A stretch of DNA of 15,078 nucleotides from NCBI GenBank assembly GCA_949292445.1, contig CASEZU010000119.1, positions 1 to 15,078 on the forward strand. The letters are read 5' to 3'. The notes below the pieces were generated by a model. That model made no database searches and was not told where the DNA came from. It worked only from the letters and a program-made list of their open reading frames with translations. This document shows, one piece after another, positions 1-7,101 of this stretch. Source of the DNA: an uncultured Spirochaetales bacterium (GTDB taxonomy: Bacteria; Spirochaetota; Spirochaetia; Sphaerochaetales; Sphaerochaetaceae). The translations under genes and the position numbers were made by a program. Positions within the stretch are counted from its first letter, which is position 1, and each line of letters opens with the position of its first letter.

Positions 1-683
1 GCCTTGATGATCTTCTGGGCTGAGTTCCTGACCTCATCCTCGATTTCACTCATGTCGAGTTCCTCGCTTCTGTCAGGATACTTCGCCCTCATCTCATCCA
101 GTGAGACAGTGGATACATGGGCCTGGCTCCATGGGACGAACTCGCTCTCTCCATGCTCACCCACCACATAGGCATGCACATTGCGCGGATCGACATGCAG
201 CTTCTCGCCGACGAGATACCTCAGCCTGGCGGAATCGAGCGTGGTTCCTGATCCTATGACCTTATCCGGAGAGAACCCGGACAGCTTAAGCGTTATCTGG
301 GACATGACATCCACAGGATTGGTGGCTATCAGGAAGATACCACTGAAACCTGAATCGATTACAGGCTCAATGATCGATCTGAATACTTCCGTATTCCTGC
401 CAAGAAGATCTATCCTTGACTCTCCCGGTTTCTGATTCACGCCTGCCGCTATGACGACGATGTCGGCATCGCCGGCATCGGAGTAATCTCCGGCATAGAT
501 CTTCATCGATGAAGAAGCGAATGCGAGACCATGATTGAGATCCATTGCCTCACCTTCAGCCTTTTCCTTATTCACATCGACAAGCACCAGCTCATCGACA
601 ATGTTCTGATTGAGAAGTGCATAGGCATAGCTCATGCCTACCATACCGCATCCAATCAGCATCACTTTTCTGGTATCGGGCAT
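1..683 (-). CDS. ldh: L-lactate dehydrogenase, 3' end outside window (partial)
   Basis: NAD-dependent cytoplasmic enzyme interconverting pyruvate and L-lactate, regenerating NAD+ in fermentation. The window holds the first 227 residues of a family usually about 310-320 long. Visible: Rossmann glycine motif GCGMVG (11-16); D36 ending the second beta strand, as in NAD-binding enzymes; the substrate-loop NQKPGESR (83-90), where Gln84 is the residue that marks lactate rather than malate dehydrogenase (which has Arg there); TNPVD (121-125); D150 and R153 in LDSARLR; and catalytic H177 in GEHGESEF. The ATG at 683 follows an SD of GGAGGTG at about 4-5 bases, and the protein begins directly with the first Rossmann strand, so this start is secure. 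It lies 138 bp downstream of the amino-acid importer, separated by a terminator, so it is probably its own transcription unit. I see no convincing promoter in the gap. Confidence 0.93.
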   Translation of the reverse strand, partial: MPDTRKVMLIGCGMVGMSYAYALLNQNIVDELVLVDVNKEKAEGEAMDLNHGLAFASSSMKIYAGDYSDAGDADIVVIAAGVNQKPGESRIDLLGRNTEVFRSIIEPVIDSGFSGIFLIATNPVDVMSQITLKLSGFSPDKVIGSGTTLDSARLRYLVGEKLHVDPRNVHAYVVGEHGESEFVPWSQAHVSTVSLDEMRAKYPDRSEELDMSEIEDEVRNSAQKIIK

Positions 684-758
684 AAACACCTCCAAAAGGA
701 AAAGTAATCAGAAACGGATAAAAAGAGAAACAGAAATGCAGCCCAGTCCGGTACAAGG

Positions 759-788
759 AAAAGGATCCCCCGCTGAGGAGGATCCTTT
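759..788 (-). terminator. Rho-independent terminator of the amino-acid ABC operon
   Basis: An 11-bp stem (761-771 with 777-787, one G-U pair) closes a 5-base loop. Read on the minus strand it is followed by TTTT. It sits 34 bp past the stop of the binding-protein/permease gene and ahead of ldh. On the plus strand the run after the stem is only TTT, so minus-strand function is favoured. Confidence 0.85.
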
Positions 789-821
789 CACATGCATTAA
801 TGAGGGTATGCACTCAGGCCC

Positions 822-2324
822 TTACTCCCACTCCTTGATGCCTTTCAGTATCTTGTCCTTCTTGCGCCGCTTGGGATCAATCGCATGTTCCACAAGGGTG
901 ACGATACGGGTGAGGACGGCAGAGATCACGAAGTACATGATAGCTGTGACAATCAGCGGGAAGAACGCCTCATACGTTCTGGAACGGACGAGGTCGCTTA
1001 TCTTCGTGAGATCGAGCACTGCGATATAGCCGACAACAGAAGTCTCCTTGATGAGCGTGACGACATCGTTGCGGTAGATCGGCAGGAAGTGCTGGGCAGC
1101 CTGCGGAAGTATGATGCGGAAGAAGCTCTGGCGCTCGGAGTATCCGAGAGCTCTCGAAGCCTCCCACTGCCCCTTTCCGATCGCATTGCAGCCGACGCGG
1201 AGCATGTCGATCATCGAGCACGCGAACATCAGCGAGAAGCCCACAACTGAAACCCAGGTGCCGCTCAGCTTGGACGAGCCGAAGACAATGTAGTAGAGGA
1301 TCATCAGCAGAAGGACCGTAGGCATGCCGTGAATGAGCCAGAGGAAGAAATTGGTGGCCTTGTTCGCAGCAAGTCCTCCCTTGCGGCAGAGCATGTAGAC
1401 AAGGAAGCCCAGAACGGTTCCTGCGATTATCGAGGTGACTGTTATGAGCACGGTAATGCCTGCGCCCTGAATGAACAGCTCCCATCTCGACTCCCTGATG
1501 AACGTCTTCTCGAAGCTCTCACCTAGCTTGGCGAAGAACCCGAGATTCGACTCATCCTCTCCGAGGATTACAAGCCTGATCGGCGTCGAGTAATAGACAT
1601 CGGAAAGCGTTCCCGTCTCATTTCGCTCAGCACTGACGACGATGTTCATGCCGATATCATACTTGCCGCTCTCGACCCCCGGGGCAATAGCCTCGAAAGG
1701 AACCTCGAAGAACTCAGGCGTGTAGCCGTAAGCCCTGGCGAAACGGCAGATGAAATCAACATCGAAGCCGGATATCTGGCCGTTGCTGATGAATGAGAAC
1801 GGCTCATAGCCTCCCTCTACGGCAACGGTTATCGTACCGTTCTCCCCCGTGAACCCTGAGACATCGCAGGTATCATTCACGGGATCGAAATCCGTGATCC
1901 AGTAATCATAAAGCTCCTCGAGAAGGCCGTTCTCATGGCTGTCCGCTATGAACTGGTTGAGCTCCGACAGAAGCCTGTCCTGCTTCTCGTTGTTGCCGAT
2001 GATGCAGGTGGCATTGATGTATCCGGCAGGCTCCTCGAGCACAGTGAGATCCGGATGATTCTTCTTCTGTACGCCGTAGCTGACTTCTTCAATGAGATAA
2101 GCATCGATCTTGCCGGATTTGAGAGCGAGGATCATGTCGTTCGGCATCGTGTAATACTGGAACGTACTGTCAGGAACCCTGTCCCGGATCAGCTCCTCGT
2201 AGAGCACTGCTGTCTGGACGCCGATATCATGGCCGTTGAGATCCTCGATCGTCTTGAACTCCGAGGCTGCCAGCCCTGCTGCGAGAAGCACCAGGGAAAC
2301 AAGGAATACGGTGAATCTTCTCAT
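822..2324 (-). CDS. Amino-acid ABC transporter: binding domain fused to permease
   Basis: Membrane component of a polar amino-acid (HAAT/PAAT) importer with its substrate-binding domain fused to the N-terminus; 500 residues. Residues 1-20 are a signal or anchor segment. Residues 24-146 resemble the second half of an SBP_bac_3 domain (DLNGHDIGVQT, then ALKSGKIDAYL, then the C-terminal helix ending in a Trp). Residues 163-255 resemble the first half (ITVAVEGGYEPFSF, SGFDVDF, SAERNETG, with the Arg of SAER at the position that usually holds the ligand carboxylate). From about 285 to 480 there are several hydrophobic helices typical of HisM/GlnP permeases, with the EAA loop EASRALGY at 388-395 and a downstream ILPQA. 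The ATG at 2324 overlaps the stop of the ATPase gene (TGATG) and has GGAGGA six bases upstream; an ATG 18 bp further upstream is a less likely start. The amino acid transported cannot be told. Confidence 0.88.
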   Translation of the reverse strand: MRRFTVFLVSLVLLAAGLAASEFKTIEDLNGHDIGVQTAVLYEELIRDRVPDSTFQYYTMPNDMILALKSGKIDAYLIEEVSYGVQKKNHPDLTVLEEPAGYINATCIIGNNEKQDRLLSELNQFIADSHENGLLEELYDYWITDFDPVNDTCDVSGFTGENGTITVAVEGGYEPFSFISNGQISGFDVDFICRFARAYGYTPEFFEVPFEAIAPGVESGKYDIGMNIVVSAERNETGTLSDVYYSTPIRLVILGEDESNLGFFAKLGESFEKTFIRESRWELFIQGAGITVLITVTSIIAGTVLGFLVYMLCRKGGLAANKATNFFLWLIHGMPTVLLLMILYYIVFGSSKLSGTWVSVVGFSLMFACSMIDMLRVGCNAIGKGQWEASRALGYSERQSFFRIILPQAAQHFLPIYRNDVVTLIKETSVVGYIAVLDLTKISDLVRSRTYEAFFPLIVTAIMYFVISAVLTRIVTLVEHAIDPKRRKKDKILKGIKEWE

Positions 2325-3436
2325 CACTCTTCCTCCACCCATCTGAATCTGATCGAAATAACATGCTCATATCCCATGGGATCTGAAGTGATGTCATCCT
2401 GCTTCACCTCGGTGGTAGGCTCGGCGAGAAGGTCCTGGAAGAGCTTGCTGCCCGATGTGTGGACATCGAAGCGCTCCCCCTTGTAGCAGACGAGCATCGT
2501 CAGTATGTCGAGCTTCTCGGAATACTCTATCTTCACGAGGATATCCGGCTCTTCCGCATCCGCGGCGATATTGTTGATACATATCTCCTCGAATGCGAGG
2601 CTGACCTTGCTGAGACGCTCCGCCTCGATCAGGAGCTTCTCACCATAGGCGGTGAGCTCGTCGTTCATAGCCTCGATGTCGAAATCCGTCGAGTTGATCC
2701 TGTATGTGAGAGAAGAGAGGCGCTGGATGAAGCGCTTTGTCATCTCATGCTTGGGATGCTCGAAAATCTGCTTCGGCGTTCCATCCTCATAGATGTAGCC
2801 GTCATACATGAAGATGACCCTGTTGGATATTTTCCTTGCGAAATCCATCTCATGCGTGACAATGACCATCGTGCGGCCTGACTTCGCCAGCATCTTTATT
2901 ACCGACTGGACCTCTCCTATCATCGACGGATCGAGGGCAGAGGTCGGCTCATCGAAGAGGATGATGTCCGGATCCATCGCAAGCGTCCTCGCGATCGCGA
3001 TTCTCTGCTGCTGGCCTCCGGAGAGCTCCTCAGGATAAGCGAAGACCTTGGAGGCAAGACCGACCTGCTGCAGGAGGTACATCGCCTTGTCGTAGGCCTC
3101 CTGGCGGCTTCTGCCGAGAAGGGTGATCTGCGGATTCATTATGTTCTCGATTATCGTGAGATGACCGAAGAGGTTGAATGACTGGAAGACCATTCCCATC
3201 TTCTTTCTTATCTCATTGAGATCACAGCCTTTCTCAGTGATGTCCTGGCCATCGACAATAATGCTCCCCGAAGTAGGTTCGGTGAGCATGTTGATACATC
3301 TGAGAAGGGTCGACTTACCCGTTCCGGAAGGACCGATAATGGATATCACATCGCCGTCATTGATCGTGACATCAATGTCTTTCAGCGGGATGGTATCATC
3401 ATCAAAAACTTTTCTTAGATGCTTGATCTCTATCAT
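2324..3436 (-). CDS. Amino-acid ABC transporter ATPase with C-terminal extension
   Basis: Cytoplasmic ATPase driving the adjacent fused permease; 370 residues against about 240-250 for GlnQ/HisP relatives. Visible: Walker A GPSGTGKS (35-42), Q-loop Gln85 in VFQSFNLF, signature LSGGQQQ (138-144), Walker B IILFDEP (158-164), and H-loop His195 in VTHE. The ABC domain ends near 240 ([11 protein letters not shown]). Residues 243-370 are extra. They contain [10 protein letters not shown], like the EExxxN N-box of RsbW/SpoIIAB-type ATPases, and YKGERFD, like a degenerate DxGxxFD box. That domain call is inference from motif shape. The ATG at 3436 has a GAGGAG SD; an in-frame ATG at 3448 has no SD. 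The gene is coupled to the permease through TGATG. Confidence 0.92.
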   Translation of the reverse strand: MIEIKHLRKVFDDDTIPLKDIDVTINDGDVISIIGPSGTGKSTLLRCINMLTEPTSGSIIVDGQDITEKGCDLNEIRKKMGMVFQSFNLFGHLTIIENIMNPQITLLGRSRQEAYDKAMYLLQQVGLASKVFAYPEELSGGQQQRIAIARTLAMDPDIILFDEPTSALDPSMIGEVQSVIKMLAKSGRTMVIVTHEMDFARKISNRVIFMYDGYIYEDGTPKQIFEHPKHEMTKRFIQRLSSLTYRINSTDFDIEAMNDELTAYGEKLLIEAERLSKVSLAFEEICINNIAADAEEPDILVKIEYSEKLDILTMLVCYKGERFDVHTSGSKLFQDLLAEPTTEVKQDDITSDPMGYEHVISIRFRWVEEE

Positions 3437-3440
3437 TGCG

Positions 3441-3446
3441 CTCCTC
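3441..3446 (-). promoter_or_regulatory. Ribosome-binding site deciding the ATPase start
   Basis: GAGGAG on the minus strand, 4 bases from the ATG at 3436. It overlaps the codons that follow the alternative ATG at 3448, which itself lacks any SD, so the shorter protein beginning MIEIKHLRK is favoured. Confidence 0.7.
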
Positions 3447-3590
3447 ATTACAATGGAGAAATATCACAGGTCGTAGACTCTAATACATTTATGCCTCTAT
3501 GCCCAGCCCAATAATCCGATATTAACGCCACTATATCCATATTTTTTTCATTCTTTTCCATGGATTTACAGAATATTTCCCTCTCATGGC

Positions 3591-4700
3591 TCAGAAGAGG
3601 GGTTCTCCGTCAGCTTCAGGCATGGCAAGACCGAAAAGCGACAGTACCGTCGGGGCTTCATCGACAAGGGAACAGACATCCCTTCTGAACGGTTCCGGAG
3701 CACCGGATGCGATGAATGGAGGATATGGTCCCTTCTCCCCTACATACCCATGACCGGAAGGAGTGACGCTGCCGTCTTTTGAGAAGGCATACCCGGGTGC
3801 GCATTCCGCGAAAAGGCTGAAAGCCCCGGAGAGCCCGAGAAGAGGAAACTCGTCCCGTCTCCAGACCCTGCTGATACCCTCAGCGCAAAGAAGCTCACGC
3901 GCAGCCTCATCCTCCGCAATTCCTGAAAGATAGACCTCTGCGCTCATTCCTGTCGGGTGGATGACTATCCGGCTATCTCCGGAGAAATTCACAGCCTTGC
4001 TCTGGGCCCTGTGCCCGTGATCGCCGGCGATGAAGATGACATAATCATCACCCATTGCATCGACGGCCTCTTTCATCAGTGAATCGATGAAGGAGACAGC
4101 ATGAGGCACATCCTCAGCCCTGGGACCTGAAAGATGCTTCTGATGATCAAGGTATGAGAGATGGAGAAGCGCGAGATCGGGACGGCGTTCCCTGATGATG
4201 TCGGAGAATGCCGCGGCCGCGAACTCATCCATTCCAGGAGTGCGCATCCAGTCCAGCTTGCTGCGGTGACGGAGATAGTATTCGTACCCCGCTTCTGAAG
4301 AAGAGGAGCGGAAAACCGGATCAGGATCATCTCCATCCCGCTCCGTCCATATCTCGGGAATCAGGTATGTGATATCAGCACCGGCCGTGACGGGGAAACA
4401 GACAGCAGCGGTCGAGAGACCGGCAGAGCGTGCCGTATCGGTTATGACAGGCACTTTTATGGAGCTCCGCTGCCACTGCCACTGCATATCCGGATGCGAG
4501 AGGTTGTCCGCGACCCCGGTCCTCGCCGGATAGCAGCCGGAGAGCATCGACGCGTGGCAGGCATATGTCTGGGCCGGAGTGACAGCAGTGCTTCTCGCTA
4601 CCGACGCGTTTTTCAGAAGGCTCCCGATGCATTCCGTCTGTGAGAATGCATCGAGATCCTCGATATCAAGTCCGTCGATGGAGATGAAGGCAGCTTTCAT
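3591..4700 (-). CDS. NPP-type phosphodiesterase / alkaline phosphatase superfamily protein
   Basis: Two-metal hydrolase of the type I phosphodiesterase/nucleotide pyrophosphatase group (Phosphodiest family), 369 residues. The full set of expected active-site residues is visible: D9 in SIDGLD; nucleophile T45 in TYACH, matching the TFPNH motif of NPP enzymes; D185 and H189 in DHQKHLSGP; D227 and H228 in GDHGH; H317 in SGHGY. Such enzymes cleave phosphodiesters or pyrophosphates with zinc; this one's substrate is not evident. No signal peptide or membrane segment is seen, so it should act in the cytoplasm, on an imported molecule. It is the last gene of the sugar-importer operon. Its ATG at 4700 overlaps the preceding stop as TGATG without a recognisable SD, so translation probably depends on coupling. 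An in-frame TTG immediately upstream is a less likely start. No clear terminator follows. Confidence 0.88.
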   Translation of the reverse strand: MKAAFISIDGLDIEDLDAFSQTECIGSLLKNASVARSTAVTPAQTYACHASMLSGCYPARTGVADNLSHPDMQWQWQRSSIKVPVITDTARSAGLSTAAVCFPVTAGADITYLIPEIWTERDGDDPDPVFRSSSSEAGYEYYLRHRSKLDWMRTPGMDEFAAAAFSDIIRERRPDLALLHLSYLDHQKHLSGPRAEDVPHAVSFIDSLMKEAVDAMGDDYVIFIAGDHGHRAQSKAVNFSGDSRIVIHPTGMSAEVYLSGIAEDEAARELLCAEGISRVWRRDEFPLLGLSGAFSLFAECAPGYAFSKDGSVTPSGHGYVGEKGPYPPFIASGAPEPFRRDVCSLVDEAPTVLSLFGLAMPEADGEPLF

Positions 4701-5326
4701 CAATACTGCCAGGAGTTGTACTCAAACGGTGCGACCTCGGGCTTTCCGGTGTCGTTCTTCTCGTTTCTGCAGTACTCGAGGTACTCCTCATAGACCTTCT
4801 TTATGTCCTCGCCCTCGAGCTGGGGAATGACCTTGCTGGCCTCGGTGAGGAAGTGCACCTCATCCCTTCCCATGGCCCTGCCCTTCGCGGTATGGAGGTC
4901 ATATGCATAGTCAGGAACCTCTGCCACGCGGCCATGGGCGAAATCTTTGATCAGCATGTTCTTCACGTTGTCGCTGGACCTCTCCTTCTTCTGCCTGCAG
5001 AGGTAGCGGATGGCGTGGACGAAGAACATCGGCCTGTCTCCATCCTGATAAAGGAACTCCTTCCTCATGTTGTAGAGCGTCCAGATCAGCTCGGGAGCAT
5101 GGACATCGCCGAATCCTATATCCTCGACGCTGATCGACAGAAGGCGTCTCCACATCTTGTCCTCGAACTGCGGACTTGTTATATACATCTCATATGCCGC
5201 CGCAAGAGCATTGTGCTCCATGCTTCTCCTGATGGATTTCTGCAGCATGCTGATGATCTCATCTCCTGGGATTCCGTTTCTGGTCGTGACCTTTGCCCAG
5301 GGATCGTATGACATGAACTCACTCAT
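4700..5326 (-). CDS. Standalone RarA/MgsA C-terminal-domain-like protein, paralogue B
   Basis: 208-residue soluble protein of unknown role. It resembles the helical C-terminal part of the RarA/MgsA replication-associated recombination ATPase, without any AAA+ module. DEIISMLQKSIRR (22-34) followed by an Ala-rich helix matches the RarA stretch 'D.ISALHKS.RGS..DAAL'; SVEDIGFGDVHAPE matches 'SEDIG.ADP.A'; HAIRYLC..KKERSS matches 'QA..YLA.APKS.'; VPDYAYDLHTAKG matches 'VP..LR.A..K'. This is by-eye homology. No Walker motif is present. It is close to half identical to the protein at 8400-8987, sharing YDPWxK, the SVEDxGF core, GDR, AxRYLC, KxRSSD, PDYAxDxHT and GR. ATG 5326 has an AAGGGGTGA SD that spans the stop of the permease gene, four bases away; it overlaps the phosphodiesterase start. 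The C-terminal tail past about 180 is unique to this copy. Confidence 0.75.
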   Translation of the reverse strand: MSEFMSYDPWAKVTTRNGIPGDEIISMLQKSIRRSMEHNALAAAYEMYITSPQFEDKMWRRLLSISVEDIGFGDVHAPELIWTLYNMRKEFLYQDGDRPMFFVHAIRYLCRQKKERSSDNVKNMLIKDFAHGRVAEVPDYAYDLHTAKGRAMGRDEVHFLTEASKVIPQLEGEDIKKVYEEYLEYCRNEKNDTGKPEVAPFEYNSWQY

Positions 5327-5330
5327 TTTC

Positions 5331-6158
5331 TCACCCCTTTATACCGGAAGAAGCGACTCCTTTGACGAAGTACTTCTGCGTGAATATGAACAGTATGATG
5401 ATAGGAATTGTGGCAACGGAAGCACCGGCAAGCTGCACGGGGACATCCGCTCCGCCGCTACCCTGGAAGAACCTCAGAGCCGGAGTTATCAGCTGATGAT
5501 CGATCGAGTTGATGAAGAGATACGGATCGAGGAAGTTGTTCCAGATGTTTATGAAGCTGAAAAGCACCGCGGTGGCAATTGCCGGGCCTGAGAGCGGAAT
5601 GAATATCGAAAGGAGTATCCTCCCATGCCCCAGTCCGTCGATCTTTGCCGCCTCTATGAGATCCTCCGGTATTGAGCGGAAGAATTCAGAGAGTAGCATC
5701 AGGTAGAAAACCTCGCTCACCTCGGGCAGGATGATGACCCACATGCTGTCCAGCAGATGGATGTTGCTGAAGTAGAGATACCTCGGCACCATCGTGGTTT
5801 CTCCCGGGACCATGAGGGTAGCCATCAACACCGCCATGATCGCCCTCGAGCCGCGGAAGCGTATCCTGCTGAATGCATAGGCCGCGGGAAGCGTCACAAT
5901 GAGGCGGAGTATGATCGTGATCACGACCGTCTTTATCGTATTGCCGTACCAGTCGAAGAAATTCGTGTGTCCTATGACCCTCTGGTAGTTGCGGATAATC
6001 GGAGTGAACGGAGCGAAGATCGGCCTGTAGGCCTCGCCCTGTGTCCTGAAGGAGATTATGACCATCATTATGAACGGGCTGACCATCAGGATGCCGAGAA
6101 TCCACATCACAACCGCATAAGGCAGGCTGCCTTTTCTTTCTACAGTCTTTCCAGGCAT
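5331..6158 (-). CDS. Carbohydrate ABC transporter permease, MalG type
   Basis: Second inner-membrane permease subunit of a CUT1-family carbohydrate importer, 275 residues. Hydrophobic helices are visible around 14-36, 72-96, 106-127, 138-160, 185-208 and 244-262. The cytoplasmic EAA loop that contacts the ATPase is intact: EAAKIDGLGHGRILLSIFIP at 169-188. The C-terminus ends in the short VKG..SSGIKG tail common in this subunit (GAVKG in many relatives). ATG 6158 overlaps the end of the MalF-type gene by 19 bp and has a GAGGA SD, so the two permeases are translationally linked. The sugar cannot be assigned from the permeases. Confidence 0.93.
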   Translation of the reverse strand: MPGKTVERKGSLPYAVVMWILGILMVSPFIMMVIISFRTQGEAYRPIFAPFTPIIRNYQRVIGHTNFFDWYGNTIKTVVITIILRLIVTLPAAYAFSRIRFRGSRAIMAVLMATLMVPGETTMVPRYLYFSNIHLLDSMWVIILPEVSEVFYLMLLSEFFRSIPEDLIEAAKIDGLGHGRILLSIFIPLSGPAIATAVLFSFINIWNNFLDPYLFINSIDHQLITPALRFFQGSGGADVPVQLAGASVATIPIIILFIFTQKYFVKGVASSGIKG

Positions 6159-7042
6159 TTGTTCCTCACCTTTGATACAATCGCATTGACGACAATTATG
6201 AATGCGGCGAAAAGCACGCCCTCTGCGGCCGCGACACCGTATTTGCTGTATGTGAAGGCGTCATCGTAGATCTGGAGCGAAAGCACCCTGGAGGATGTTC
6301 CGGGGCCTCCGTCCGTAAGAGCCACGATAGCCGTGTAGTTCCTGAATGAGTTGATGATCGTGATCGTCAGCAGCATGAAAAGCGCCGGCGCGATCATCGG
6401 AAGGACGACATAGCGTATCTTCTGCATCCTTGTAGCACCCTCGATCTCCGCGACCTCGAAAAGCTCATCAGGCACCTCCTGCAGCGCCGCGAGTATCGTT
6501 ATGATATTGAATGCAAGAGCTGCCCATGCCGCGATGACAGTCGCAGTCGGAAGCGCGAGCGCCGGGCTCGTGAACCACTTCGGCCCCTCGCTGCCGAAGA
6601 GACGCCAGATGGCGTTCACCGGGCCGCGCGTGGGATTGAGCATGAACTTGAAGACGATTCCGACAGCGATCATGTTCGTGACATAGGGCATGTAGAACAT
6701 TGTCCTGACTGCCGTGCGCCCCTTGAAATCCCTGTTGAAGAGCATCGCAACTATGAACCCCACGACCATCAGGAGAGTGACATAAAGAAGCGAGAAGACG
6801 ACCGAGTGCCCCAGGGAAGACCAGAACGTCGAGGTGTGTATGACTGTCGAATAGTTCTCCAGACCGGCAAAAGCCGTGGACATGCGCGTGCGGAGCGAGT
6901 TCCTCTGCCAGAAGCTCACAAGGATGCCGTAGAGCATCGGGTAGAGCTTGAACAGTGTGAACATAAGTACGAAGGGAAGGATGAAGATATATCCTATCCT
7001 CTCCTCTGTTTTCCTTGATTTACTTAATCTTGATCTGCTCAT
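6140..7042 (-). CDS. Carbohydrate ABC transporter permease, MalF type
   Basis: First inner-membrane permease subunit of the CUT1 importer, 300 residues, close to the usual length. The N-terminal cytoplasmic stretch is basic (SRSRLSKSRKTEER), followed by the family's IFILPF..MFTLFKLYPMLYG entry helix. Further helices lie near 78-103, 115-135, 163-188, 215-240 and 270-290. The EAA loop is present but drifts from consensus: EVAEIEGATRMQKIRYVVLP (196-215), where relatives usually read EAAxxDGA. The TDGGPG motif at 243-248 is typical. The ATG at 7042 has only a weak SD (ACGGAA), and the gene is separated from the binding-protein gene by a 59-bp gap holding a terminator-like hairpin. Confidence 0.93.
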   Translation of the reverse strand: MSRSRLSKSRKTEERIGYIFILPFVLMFTLFKLYPMLYGILVSFWQRNSLRTRMSTAFAGLENYSTVIHTSTFWSSLGHSVVFSLLYVTLLMVVGFIVAMLFNRDFKGRTAVRTMFYMPYVTNMIAVGIVFKFMLNPTRGPVNAIWRLFGSEGPKWFTSPALALPTATVIAAWAALAFNIITILAALQEVPDELFEVAEIEGATRMQKIRYVVLPMIAPALFMLLTITIINSFRNYTAIVALTDGGPGTSSRVLSLQIYDDAFTYSKYGVAAAEGVLFAAFIIVVNAIVSKVRNKCLERL

Positions 7043-7067
7043 GTTCCGTTAAACCAGTAATGGGATG

Positions 7068-7093
7068 AAAAGGCCCCCGCAGGTGCGGAGGCC
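7068..7093 (-). terminator. Intra-operon terminator or mRNA-stabilising hairpin
   Basis: On the minus strand a GC-rich 10-bp stem with one G-U pair (7072-7081 with 7084-7093, very tight loop) is followed by TTTT. It begins 9 bp after the stop of the binding-protein gene and 26 bp before the first permease gene. Such a structure usually gives partial termination and protects the upstream mRNA, raising binding protein over permease. Confidence 0.75.
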
Positions 7094-7101
7094 GGATGGA
7101 A

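Noticed and set aside
1..683. Malate dehydrogenase instead of lactate dehydrogenase
   Set aside because: Residue 84 in the substrate loop is Gln (NQKPGE), the lactate-type residue, and the DLNHG and GEHGESEF motifs fit L-LDH.
1935..2486. Plus-strand open frame of 183 codons across the ATPase/permease junction
   Set aside because: It is antisense to two well-supported genes, with no SD and no recognisable protein features.
3449..3590. Terminator after the phosphodiesterase gene
   Set aside because: Only a 5-bp CCTCT/AGAGG pairing spanning the stop codon is visible, with no following T-run on the minus strand; too weak to call.
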